From assembly GCA_964420065.1 (NCBI GenBank), contig CAYQQK010000003.1:62001-126000 (forward strand): DNA of 64,000 nt, read 5' to 3'. Positions 17,496 to 25,177 of the stretch are shown one piece after another. The first letter of the stretch is position 1. Each line of letters starts with the position of its first letter. The DNA comes from CAYQQK01 sp964420065 (GTDB lineage Bacteria; Bacillota; Dethiobacteria; DTU022). The position numbers and the translations under genes are program-made. Under the pieces are notes generated by a model. That model did no database searches, was not told where the DNA came from, and worked only from the letters and a program-made list of their open reading frames with translations.

Positions 17496-18284
17496 ATGAT
17501 CAGCTCCATCAACAACAGCGTTTCGGGCCTGATCGCTTACCAGCGAGCGCTGGACCAGGTTGCTCATAATCTGGCCAACGTGAACACTACCGCATACAAG
17601 CAATCCGAAACTATTTTCGGCGATCTCCTTTACCAGCGATTGCAGGATAAAAGGACGGCCGAGGCCCGGCCGGAAGGCTTCCCGGAAGCCAGGACCGGCC
17701 AGGGTGCCCGGGTAATCGCGGTAACCCCGGCCTGGTGGGAACAGGGACCACTGGCGCAAACGGAACGTCCATTTGACCTGGCCATTGACGGGAAAGGCTT
17801 TTTCCAGATCGAATTGGCGGAAGGTGAAACGGCGTATACCCGGGCCGGCAGTTTCTGCCTGGACGCCGGCGGTCGCCTTGTAACCGCGGCGGGGGGCTAT
17901 CTTGATGTTCCTTTTACCCTGGAAGGGGTTCGCCCCGAGACCATGACCGTCACACCCGAGGGGCTGGTATCGGCCCTGGACGAAGACGGGGCCCGTGTGG
18001 AACTGGGCGCACTGAGGCTGTACCATTTTATAAACCCGGAAGGTCTGTTTCAAACCCAGGGCCGGCTGTTCCTGGAAACTGAAGCTTCGGGGCCGCCCGT
18101 GGAAGGTGCTCCCGGCGAAAATGGCCTGGGCCGGATCCGGCAGTTCTGCCTCGAGCAATCAACCGTCTCCCTGGCTCGGGAAATGACGCTTATGTTGATC
18201 CAGCACCGTTCGATCCAGGCGTCGGCACGCAGCCTGGTTACGGCCTCCGAAATGCAACGCCTGACATTACAGATAAACCCATAA
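17496..18284 (+). CDS. flgG: FlgG/FlhP-type flagellar rod protein
   Basis: 262 residues. N terminus INNSVSGLIAYQRALDQVAHNLANVNTTAYKQ and C-terminal LEQSTVSLAREMTLMLIQHRSIQASAR match the rod/hook family; IDGKGFFQIELAEGETAYTRAG is the FlgG-type middle block. It follows flgF by 44 bases. FlgG makes the distal rod. The FlgG-specific SNVDLVEEM motif at the C terminus is replaced by STVSLAREM, so FlgG versus a second FlgF-like rod protein (FlhP) is not certain. Confidence 0.83.
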   Translation: MISSINNSVSGLIAYQRALDQVAHNLANVNTTAYKQSETIFGDLLYQRLQDKRTAEARPEGFPEARTGQGARVIAVTPAWWEQGPLAQTERPFDLAIDGKGFFQIELAEGETAYTRAGSFCLDAGGRLVTAAGGYLDVPFTLEGVRPETMTVTPEGLVSALDEDGARVELGALRLYHFINPEGLFQTQGRLFLETEASGPPVEGAPGENGLGRIRQFCLEQSTVSLAREMTLMLIQHRSIQASARSLVTASEMQRLTLQINP

Positions 18285-18317
18285 TCAAGATGTCAACCGG
18301 AAGGGGGTGCTGTAACG

Positions 18318-19307
18318 ATGGCACGGGATATCCTGAGCCAGTCGGAAATCGATTCCCTCATCTCGGCCATTAGCTCCGGAACCCTGAAAGAAAAAACGGA
18401 AGTGGCCGCGATTGAAGGGGCGGCTTATGATTTCCGGCGTCCGACCAAGTTTTCCAAGGAACAGCTCAAAACGTTGCAGGTCATTCACGACTACTATGCT
18501 CGAACCATGGGCAATTTTTTGGCTGCATTCCTTCGCACACCGGTCAAATGCGAAGTTGTTTCCGTCGGCCAGGTCACTTTTGAGGAATTCATCTGCTCCC
18601 TGCCGGTACCGACGCTGATGACCGTTTTTAACCTTTCAGCCGAACTGGGGGTAGGAATTCTTGAAATCAGTCCATCCCTCACCTTTACCCTGGTCGATCT
18701 TCTTTTTGGAGGCGAAGGGAAGGTGCCGTCACGGTTCAGGGAGCTGACCGAAATCGAAATTACCGTGCTGCGACAGATCATCGAACGGTTCCTGGACAAT
18801 TTAAGCTACGCCTGGAAGGGTATCGCCCAGCTTTCACCTCAAATTGAGAGTATGGAAACCAACCCCCAATTCAGTCAGGTTGTCGCTTCGGGCGAAACGG
18901 TAGTTCTGATCACCGTAACAGCGCAGATTAACAGTATTCAGGGTTTTGTCAATCTCTGCTTTCCGTATGCCGCCCTGGATCAAGTTTTGCCCAGCCTCAC
19001 CGCCCAGCAGTGGTTCAACCAGTATCCCCGGCTTCAGGGTCGGGATCATACCGCTGCGATCAGCCGGGCGATCGGTAATACAGAAGTTGAGATACAGGTC
19101 GTTCTAGGGACAGCCCAGATTACTTTGGAGGATTTCCTGCAGATCCGGGAAGGGGATGTTATAACCCTGCACCGCCGCCTCGGGGAACCGTTGGAAGCGA
19201 CCGTGGAAGGGTACCCGGTTTTGACCGTTCATCCGGGGCTGAATGGCGGGCGCCTGGGGATATGGATCGACGGCTGGCTGGAAGGAGAACAAAGCATTGA
19301 ACGATGA
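18318..19307 (+). CDS. fliM: FliM, flagellar motor switch protein
   Basis: 329 residues. The CheY-P-binding N-terminal peptide appears as LSQSEIDSLISAI (residues 6-18). The middle domain (about 45-225) has LQVIHDYYARTMGNFLAAFLRTPV and the FliG-contacting GGEGKVP loop (GGxG-type), and the C-terminal SpoA domain (about 245-325) has VEIQVVLGTAQITLEDFLQI and VEGYPVLTVHPGLNGGRLGI. FliM joins FliG and FliN(Y) in the C-ring and receives the chemotaxis signal. ATG with GGGGGTG upstream; overlaps the next gene by 11 bases. Confidence 0.95.
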   Translation: MARDILSQSEIDSLISAISSGTLKEKTEVAAIEGAAYDFRRPTKFSKEQLKTLQVIHDYYARTMGNFLAAFLRTPVKCEVVSVGQVTFEEFICSLPVPTLMTVFNLSAELGVGILEISPSLTFTLVDLLFGGEGKVPSRFRELTEIEITVLRQIIERFLDNLSYAWKGIAQLSPQIESMETNPQFSQVVASGETVVLITVTAQINSIQGFVNLCFPYAALDQVLPSLTAQQWFNQYPRLQGRDHTAAISRAIGNTEVEIQVVLGTAQITLEDFLQIREGDVITLHRRLGEPLEATVEGYPVLTVHPGLNGGRLGIWIDGWLEGEQSIER

Positions 19308-19653
19308 TTGTAAATTGACTCCGGAAGAATTGAATGCACTGTTGCAAGAATACCCCGAACCCGGGGCGGAATCGATGCAGGATCTCAAACTCAGGCTGGC
19401 CCTGGATTTCCCGCTTGAAGTCTCGATCCGGCTTGGCGAAGCGAAAAAAAATATCGGTGAATTGCTGCAGCTTGCGTCGGGCACGGTCATCGAACTGGAT
19501 CGGGAAATAACAGAGCCGGTTGACCTGGTGGTTAACGGCCGGACTATTGCTCGGGGTGAGGTTATTACCGTCGGGGAATACTTTGCCGTGCGTATTGTCT
19601 CCATCATCAAGCCCGAGGAAAGAATAGAAAATCTGGGCGCTCCGGGGCGGTGA
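19297..19653 (+). CDS. fliN: FliN, flagellar motor switch protein (second SpoA copy)
   Basis: 118 residues, largely a SpoA domain (about 30-105): LALDFPLEVSIRLGEAKKNIGELLQLASGTVIELDR-type sequence and VDLVVNGRTIARGEVITVGEYFAVRI. FliN dimers form the lower C-ring and bind the export ATPase complex. The TTG at 19297 has GAAGGAGA at 19281-19288 and lies inside the fliM end, so the two are translationally coupled. The overlap with fliM and the following fliY give a fliM-fliN-fliY unit separate from the fliN-like gene at 6.5 kb. Confidence 0.85.
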   Translation: MNDDCKLTPEELNALLQEYPEPGAESMQDLKLRLALDFPLEVSIRLGEAKKNIGELLQLASGTVIELDREITEPVDLVVNGRTIARGEVITVGEYFAVRIVSIIKPEERIENLGAPGR

Positions 19654-19675
19654 GCGGCCGTTGAGGAGGGTAAAA

Positions 19676-20692
19676 TTGGATCTTCTTACACCGGAGGAGC
19701 AGGAAACCATGACCGTGGTCGGCAATGCGTTCCGCGAGGCTACGGTGACGATGCTTTCTACCTTTCTTGACCGGAAGGTCCACCTTTCTTCACCCCGGAT
19801 CGAAGTACTTCCGGTCAGCCGGATCCGTGCGGCCTGCCCGCAGTCCTGCCTGGTTGTTCCGTTGCATTACCGCGCCCGATTGCAGGGGCAAAGTTTCTTT
19901 TTATTGAGCGAGGAAGCTGCCCGCGCCATTGCCGTCATGCTCACCGGTGTTCCGGTTGAAAGGCTGATCGAAAGCCCGGAGGATCTGGCATGGAGTGCTC
20001 TCCAGGAAACTTTTAATCAGATCGCGGGTTGTATGGCCACGGCCATGTCGGATTTATTTGGGGGTGCAATCGAAATTTCTCCTCCGGAATTAAACCTGCA
20101 AGATCTGACTGCCGGAGAAATCTCCCTTTTCCCTCTGGACGAGAAGGATGCGGTTGTCCGGGTTTCCTTTACCCTGCGGGCGGAAACGATGCCGGATAGT
20201 ACCTTGCTCCAGATTGTTCCACCGTCCCTTCTTTGCACCATGGCCCGGTTAAGGCGGGGCAAACCGGATCCTTCGGTTGAGGAAATCGCGAAAGAAATGG
20301 AAGCGGAAACAAGCATCAGTTTCAAGGGAGGCAACATCCCTGGAAGTGGGCTTGATCCTGCTGCACCGCAGCATGACATCATTATGGGTTTCGGTCCGAC
20401 CGGACCCGAACCGGATTTGGAGAAACTGTCGCTTTTAAAAGACATTCCAGTCAAAGTAACGGTAATCCTTGGCAATACCAAGGTTCCGCTTGGCAAACTG
20501 TTTACACTTGGCCGAGGCGGTGTCATCGATTTGAATTGTATGGACGGCGAACCGGTCAAAATTTTGATCAATAATAAGCTGGTAGCCTGGGGAGAAGTCG
20601 TGGCGGTCAATGAAGAGCTGGCCGTCCGGATCACCAGTCTCCAGCCTGAGCTGGCTGAAAGCAAAAACGAAACTCTGACCGGGAAACCTTAG
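19676..20692 (+). CDS. fliY: FliY, CheC-like and SpoA-domain switch protein
   Basis: 338 residues. Residues about 1-200 contain two CheC-like repeats, one with DLAWSALQETFNQIAGCMATAMSDLFGG, which has the conserved acidic/Asn phosphatase helix pattern (E..xxN). Residues about 255-325 form a SpoA domain, with IPVKVTVILGNTKVPLGKLFTLG and VKILINNKLVAWGEVVAVNEELAVRI. FliY is both a switch-ring component and a CheY-P phosphatase in Gram-positive bacteria. The TTG at 19676 follows GAGGAGG at 19663-19669; the in-frame TTG at 19661 lies on that ribosome site and is unlikely. Last core flagellar gene of the locus. Confidence 0.88.
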   Translation: MDLLTPEEQETMTVVGNAFREATVTMLSTFLDRKVHLSSPRIEVLPVSRIRAACPQSCLVVPLHYRARLQGQSFFLLSEEAARAIAVMLTGVPVERLIESPEDLAWSALQETFNQIAGCMATAMSDLFGGAIEISPPELNLQDLTAGEISLFPLDEKDAVVRVSFTLRAETMPDSTLLQIVPPSLLCTMARLRRGKPDPSVEEIAKEMEAETSISFKGGNIPGSGLDPAAPQHDIIMGFGPTGPEPDLEKLSLLKDIPVKVTVILGNTKVPLGKLFTLGRGGVIDLNCMDGEPVKILINNKLVAWGEVVAVNEELAVRITSLQPELAESKNETLTGKP

Positions 20693-20720
20693 GAAGGCAC
20701 CCTCGAAGGAGCGGACATCC

Positions 20721-21539
20721 ATGTTCAGAAAAACACTTTACCTTTTGATGTTGTGTCCGGTTCTACTCTTCCTTTATAATGGTTTTTTCGGGATTGCAAA
20801 GCAACTTTCTCCTTCACCGGCCGCTAATATCCCTGCAGGCGGCTTTATTGTAGAAATGGAATCTGGAGCGAAACGTACCGAGCGGCGCATACTGGCCGGG
20901 ACCCCTCAGGAAACGACCCTCTACATCAACCAATCGTCCCGGGAAGGACCGATAGTAATGGTGATCGGTGGAGTGCACGGGAATGAGCCGGCCGGATTCT
21001 TGGCTGCGGATAACATTTCCGGCTGGTTGGTAGATCGGGGCACGTTGCTGGTTCTACCACGAGCCAATGTTCCAGCCATTGCTGCCAAAATGCGGAGTGC
21101 CCCCGGTGACGCCGACCTGAATCGCGTTTTTCCCGGCAGTCCAAAAAACAGCGGGACCCGAAGACTGGCTGCCGAGATCAAAATGATCATGGATGAATTC
21201 CAGCCGGCATGGGTGCTTGACCTGCACGAGGCCGTAGGGTTGGAAAGACAGCAGCCCGGTGCTCTTGGGCAAACGATCATCTATCCCCGCCAGGGGGCTT
21301 CGCTGGACCTTGCCGGGCAGGTTTTGGAAACGGTCAATTGTTCTTGCAGTTCTCCCCTCGAAAAATTTATTTTACGTCGCGGGGCGGTGCACGGCAGTTT
21401 GGTTGAAACCGCAGTGTTCCTTGGTTGTGAGGCCCTTTTGATCGAAAGTTATCAGGGATTCCCGCTGGAGGATCGAATTGAACACCATCGTCGAGTCGTC
21501 TATGCTCTTCTTTACCAGTTGGACATGCATGCCGGGTAA
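20721..21539 (+). CDS. Exported zinc-dependent deacylase/carboxypeptidase-like protein (AstE/AspA or M14-type)
   Basis: 272 residues with an N-terminal hydrophobic segment (about 5-25) that looks like a signal peptide or anchor. The zinc-site motifs are clear: GGVHGNEPAG (His86, Glu89), DLNRVFPG at 132-139 (substrate carboxylate binding), DLHE with His169 as third ligand, and a candidate catalytic Glu242 in LLIESYQG. This set is that of aspartoacylase/succinylglutamate desuccinylase and M14 peptidases. An extracytoplasmic position makes a cell-wall peptide or external amide a plausible substrate, but the substrate is unknown. It sits 28 bases after fliY with a ribosome site GAAGGAGCG, so it may be read with the flagellar genes. 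Confidence 0.7.
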   Translation: MFRKTLYLLMLCPVLLFLYNGFFGIAKQLSPSPAANIPAGGFIVEMESGAKRTERRILAGTPQETTLYINQSSREGPIVMVIGGVHGNEPAGFLAADNISGWLVDRGTLLVLPRANVPAIAAKMRSAPGDADLNRVFPGSPKNSGTRRLAAEIKMIMDEFQPAWVLDLHEAVGLERQQPGALGQTIIYPRQGASLDLAGQVLETVNCSCSSPLEKFILRRGAVHGSLVETAVFLGCEALLIESYQGFPLEDRIEHHRRVVYALLYQLDMHAG

Positions 21540-21643
21540 ACCACTTCCGCCGCCGTCTGTACCCGTTACCCCTTAATTTTTGCTTCTGAATACCGATTGT
21601 AAAATACGAGACGAAAAACATCGATGTTGCCAAGGAGGATGAC

Positions 21644-22024
21644 ATGTCTACCGGCAAGCCGGGAATCGCTGCAAGTATGGCCGAAAAAACGGGATCCACC
21701 CACAAGCTCGCGCTCGAGATGGTAAATGCTTTTATCGAATCCATTGCAGAAAAACTGGTGGAGGGTGACACGGTCAAACTGTTTGGGTTTGGTACATTTA
21801 CAGTTCGGAAAAGAAAAAGTCGGGAGGGAAGAAACCCCGCAACGGGAGAAATTTTGTTTATCCGTTCCCGGAAAGTGCCCACATTCAGGGCCAGTCCGAA
21901 GTTGAAACAGCGGCTCAATTCCATTTTTATAGCGATGGAGGAAAAAGAGAATTCGGCTGGCCAACAAAAGGAACAACCGGTTGTCCCCGGTGTGTTTTGT
22001 TCCCCCCTGCCCCCGCCAAGGTGA
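21644..22024 (+). CDS. HU/IHF-family DNA-binding protein with 34-residue C-terminal tail
   Basis: 126 residues. Residues about 1-92 are a standard HU fold: N-terminal helices, LFGFGTFTVRKRKSREGRNP with the Arg/Asn-Pro of the DNA-bending arm (RNPATGE), and the closing strand VPTFRASPKLKQRLN. HU is normally about 90 residues; the extra tail (residues 93-126, ending CSPLPPPR) is acidic and then Pro-rich, and its last residues are encoded by the start of the palindromic repeat at 22.0 kb. AAGGAGG lies 7 bases before the ATG. It may act as a nucleoid protein, one of several in the genome. The frame ends inside the repeat before the convergent feoB. Confidence 0.88.
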   Translation: MSTGKPGIAASMAEKTGSTHKLALEMVNAFIESIAEKLVEGDTVKLFGFGTFTVRKRKSREGRNPATGEILFIRSRKVPTFRASPKLKQRLNSIFIAMEEKENSAGQQKEQPVVPGVFCSPLPPPR

Positions 22025-22146
22025 ACTTGTCCCCTCTCCCCCCGTCATGGGGGGGGAGAGGGGGGGAGAGAGCGTTCCCCCCCACCCCACCCCTCCCCCG
22101 CCAGGGGGGAGGGGGAGGAGAGCCTCCACCCCGTCCCTCCCCCGCC
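22006..22146. repeat. Strong paired GC-rich palindromes, locus 4 of 4, between hu and feoB
   Basis: Stem 1 is perfect: 13 bp, arms 22031-22043 (CCCCTCTCCCCCC) and 22051-22063, loop gtcatgg. Stem 2 is 9 bp: 22091-22099 (CCCTCCCCC) and 22105-22113. It sits exactly between the convergent ends of the HU gene and feoB. There is no U tract of note, so a role as intrinsic terminator is doubtful despite the strong stems; a dispersed repeat element is the other reading. Confidence 0.6.
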
Positions 22147-24270
22147 TCATCCCAATCCCACCAACCGTGCTCCCTGGGCTACCGCCAGGCAAACTACGAT
22201 TCCGGTTACGGTGGGGATCGCAAACGCCGCCGCCGTCCATTTCCAGCTCCCGGTTTCCCGGTAGATCGTAAGCAGGGTCGTGCCGCAGGGGAAATGATTT
22301 AAAGAAAAGAGCATCGTGCACAGCGCAGTCATCCCGGTCCAGCCCTGGGCCATCAGAAGCTGTTGCAGGTCATCCAGTGTTTCCAGTTCGAGCATCGATC
22401 CTGTAGCCAGATAACTCATGATCATGATCGGGATGACAATTTCGTTGGCCGGCAGGCCGAGGATGAAAGCGATCAAAATGAAGCCGTCCAGTCCCAGTAA
22501 CCGGGCAAACGGCTCCAAAAACTGGGCCCCGTGATTGAGCAAGCTGACTCCACCCGCCTCAAAGTTGGCCGCAAACCAGATCAACACCCCTGCCGGCGCT
22601 GCTACCACTACCGCCCGACCGAGCACGAACAGGGTCCGGTCGAGCAGGGAACGGATCAGGATCCGCCCCACCTGTGGTTTTCGGTAGGGTGGTAGCTCCA
22701 GCGTAAAGGAAGAAGGAAGCCCTTTTAAAAAAGTATGGGACAATATTTTTGATACGGCCAGGGTAATGGCCCCACCGAAGAGCACTGCTCCCAGTACCGT
22801 TGCCGCTGCGGCCGCCGGCCGGGCAACACCGAGACCGGCGGCGATAAAAATGGAAGCCAGCGCGACCAAAGTGGGAAAGCGTCCATTACAGGGGACGAAG
22901 TTATTCGTAAGGACCGCGATCAGTCGCTCCCGGGGCGAATCGATAATCCGGCAGGCGATCACCCCGACGGCGTTACAGCCGAAGCCCATGCACATGGTCA
23001 GAGCTTGCTTGCCGTGGGCTCGCGCTATCTTGAAAAAGTGATCCAGATTAAACGCGACCCGGGGCAGGTAACCTAGATCTTCCAACAGGGTAAACAGGGG
23101 GAAAAATATCGCCATCGGCGGAAGCATGACCGAGATCACCCAACCCAGGGTACGGAATACGCCGGAAACGAGCATCCCATGCAGCCACTCCGGCCACCCG
23201 GTGATGGCAAACAGGGCGGACAGCCATACTTCACTCCGGTTGAAAGCGGCTGCCAGAGCTGCCGAGGGATAGTTGGCCCCGGTAATGGTGATCCAGAATA
23301 TTACCCCAAGCAATAAAATCATGATCGGAATACCCCAGGTCCGGGAGGTAACCACATCATCAACCCGCCGGTCAAAATGCCGGAAACGGGCTTCTCCGAG
23401 GCGTACCACCTGCCGGCTAATCGCTTCCGCCTCCCGTACCAGGCATGAAACGATCAGATCGGTTACCGGTTTCTGCTTTTCCAGGGCTGCTCGTTCAATC
23501 ACCGCTGCCCGGGCCAGCTTTTCGGCCTGTTTCGATCCCAGGCCCGAATGTTCGATGGCTTTTTGCAAGAAGTCCTGCTCCCTTTCCAGAAGGCGCAGAG
23601 CAAACCAGCGGGAGGCAGGCTGCGCTCCCGTTCCCTGCAGCGCCCTTTCCAGTCGTGCCACTGCCTGCTCTACCGCAATCGGGTAACATACCTGCCGCGA
23701 CCTATTTTTCTCAAGGTTGTCGCTGACTGCCCAAATTGCATCGCGTAACTCATCCAGGCCGGCCCCTTCCCGGGCGCTGGTACCAATGACGGGCACTCCC
23801 AGTAGGGCGGACAGCTTCGTCAAGTCGACGGAGATACGTTTCCGTACCGCCTCGTCGATCAGGTTGACGCAGAGCACTACCTGTTTCGTTATCTCCAGGA
23901 TTTGCAGCGTTAAATTGAGGTTGCGTTCAAGACAGGTGGCATCGGTTATAATCACAATTGCGTCAGGTTTTTCGTAAAGGATAAAATCACGGGTTACTTC
24001 TTCTTCAGCCGATTTTGCCAAAAGCGAATACGTTCCGGGTAGGTCCACAAGTTTGAAAGAACGGTTGTGGTGGCGGAAGTGTCCCCGGGCTACCGCCACG
24101 GTTTTACCGGGCCAGTTGCCTGTATGTTGTCTTAAACCGGTGAGACTGTTGAAAACAGTACTTTTGCCGGTATTCGGGTTCCCGGCCAGGGCTACAACCG
24201 TTACGCGGGCTGTTCCGGCGGATAAGGTACAAATGCTTTTGTCAGTCACCCCGGCTGGGCCGCTTATCAT
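22147..24270 (-). CDS. feoB: FeoB, ferrous iron transporter
   Basis: 707 residues. After a short polar leader, the G domain runs from about residue 22: Walker A/G1 GNPNTGKSTVFN, the G2 region HTGNWPGKTV, G3 DLPGTYSL and an NxxD-type G4 (CVNLIDEA). The membrane domain (about 310-700) holds paired Gate segments, including GCNAVGV in the first and the Cys/Gly-rich CTMLFSLNHFPCGTT near the C terminus; Cys in these motifs is typical. It imports Fe(II) at the inner membrane, normally in anaerobes or at low oxygen. It starts at CAT 24268-24270 and overlaps feoA by 4 bases, one operon. A DUF-like FeoC was not seen. Confidence 0.95.
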   Translation of the reverse strand: MISGPAGVTDKSICTLSAGTARVTVVALAGNPNTGKSTVFNSLTGLRQHTGNWPGKTVAVARGHFRHHNRSFKLVDLPGTYSLLAKSAEEEVTRDFILYEKPDAIVIITDATCLERNLNLTLQILEITKQVVLCVNLIDEAVRKRISVDLTKLSALLGVPVIGTSAREGAGLDELRDAIWAVSDNLEKNRSRQVCYPIAVEQAVARLERALQGTGAQPASRWFALRLLEREQDFLQKAIEHSGLGSKQAEKLARAAVIERAALEKQKPVTDLIVSCLVREAEAISRQVVRLGEARFRHFDRRVDDVVTSRTWGIPIMILLLGVIFWITITGANYPSAALAAAFNRSEVWLSALFAITGWPEWLHGMLVSGVFRTLGWVISVMLPPMAIFFPLFTLLEDLGYLPRVAFNLDHFFKIARAHGKQALTMCMGFGCNAVGVIACRIIDSPRERLIAVLTNNFVPCNGRFPTLVALASIFIAAGLGVARPAAAAATVLGAVLFGGAITLAVSKILSHTFLKGLPSSFTLELPPYRKPQVGRILIRSLLDRTLFVLGRAVVVAAPAGVLIWFAANFEAGGVSLLNHGAQFLEPFARLLGLDGFILIAFILGLPANEIVIPIMIMSYLATGSMLELETLDDLQQLLMAQGWTGMTALCTMLFSLNHFPCGTTLLTIYRETGSWKWTAAAFAIPTVTGIVVCLAVAQGARLVGLG

Positions 24271-24533
24271 GGCAATACCTCGACCAGAACTTGCGACGCT
24301 TCTTCCGCACGCAAAGCGATCACTGTACCGCGAATATGGAAGGCGGTGGGATCCCCCGACGGACTTTTGCGCAGTGCCTCGACTGCTGTTCCGGTGATCA
24401 ATCCCAGGTCAAGCATGCGCCGCCGTACCGTCCCGGCGGCGGTTAGAGCGGTTACCCGACCGTTTTCGCCAATAGCAAGCCTATTCAAAGGGATTATTTT
24501 CCTGCCTCTGTTTCCATGATCGTATTTGTGCAT
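24267..24533 (-). CDS. feoA: FeoA, small SH3-like ferrous iron transport protein
   Basis: 88 residues of the FeoA type: IIPLNRLAIGENGRVTALTA, the conserved RRRMLDLGLITGTAVEALRKSPSGDP, and FHIRGTVIALRAEEAS. FeoA is a small cytosolic SH3-fold protein that supports FeoB. The start is supported by GGGAGG a few bases upstream on the minus strand. It precedes feoB and overlaps it (ATGA). The preceding 320 bases toward 24855 contain no other gene and probably house the feo promoter. Confidence 0.93.
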   Translation of the reverse strand: MHKYDHGNRGRKIIPLNRLAIGENGRVTALTAAGTVRRRMLDLGLITGTAVEALRKSPSGDPTAFHIRGTVIALRAEEASQVLVEVLP

Positions 24534-24855
24534 GGTGCAGCCTCCCGGAATTGTCTGTTATTTGTTGGTAAAAGTTAGACGCGGGAAAGTTTTCTTGGTC
24601 TAATATATGGAGGCCGGCGGTGCGGTGTGCCACGAAGCTTGAAATACCGGGTTCTATCTATCGCGCCTGCCCCATAGTCACCAACAGTTACTATATCTTT
24701 ATAATTCAGATAAAGGGATCGGCTCCAACCGTGGCGAACTCAAAGGGGGTATAATTTAAAACAGCGTTTCTAATATAGAAACGCTGTTCATCGGGCCGGG
24801 GTTGAGGCCGGCCCGCGGCGAGGAAGATCCTGAATTCAGGAAAGGATGGGATGGA
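24534..24855. promoter_or_regulatory. Divergent intergenic region feoA / yhdT-panF with a perfect 11-bp inverted repeat
   Basis: This 322-base gap separates the minus-strand feoAB operon from the plus-strand yhdT-panF genes. It contains a perfect inverted repeat at 24760-24788 (arms AACAGCGTTTC and GAAACGCTGTT, loop TAATATA), 5 bases after a TATAAT at 24750-24755, and a GC stem (GGGCCGG/CCGGCCC) at about 24794-24815. Near feoA, TTAGAC (24575-24580) and GTCTAA (about 24598) are spaced as a wider inverted repeat. No -35 stands out, so promoters are tentative. No small ORF or RNA gene is evident. Confidence 0.5.
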
Positions 24856-25176
24856 ATGCGCACAGAAGGATCCGATTCTCAGGACTTTGTGGAGGACCCG
24901 CGTTATCGGCAGTGTAATCGGGAGGCCCTGCTCGGTCTGGGTCTGGGGCTGCTGAACCTGATCTGGTGGTTCGCCTGGGGCTACGGCCTCGGTGCCCGTC
25001 CGCCCAAGGAGTATACCTATATCCTTGGTTTTCCGGCGTGGTTCTTTATGAGCTGTGTTGCCGGTGCGGTCCTTTTCAGTGTTCTTGCCGTGGTCATGGT
25101 TTTAAAGTTTTACAAAGAGATGCCCTTGGGAAAACTGACCGGAGAAGAAGTCCGGAAGATGGGAGGGGCGCATTGA
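24856..25176 (+). CDS. YhdT-family (DUF997) small membrane protein
   Basis: 106 residues with two membrane segments (about 24-44, LLGLGLGLLNLIWWFAWGYG, and 60-83, FFMSCVAGAVLFSVLAVVMV). The DPRYRQCNREALLGLGLGLLNLIWW start is the family signature. YhdT-like proteins precede sodium/solute symporters of the PanF type and are thought to be an accessory subunit. It is 1 base from the following symporter, so the two form a unit. The ATG at 24856 follows AGGAAAGG; an ATG at 24851 is out of frame. Confidence 0.8.
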   Translation: MRTEGSDSQDFVEDPRYRQCNREALLGLGLGLLNLIWWFAWGYGLGARPPKEYTYILGFPAWFFMSCVAGAVLFSVLAVVMVLKFYKEMPLGKLTGEEVRKMGGAH

Positions 25177-25177
25177 A

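Noticed and set aside
24534..24855. Fur box or riboswitch before feoA
   Set aside because: No GATAATGATAATC-like site or known riboswitch fold could be traced; only short inverted repeats were found.
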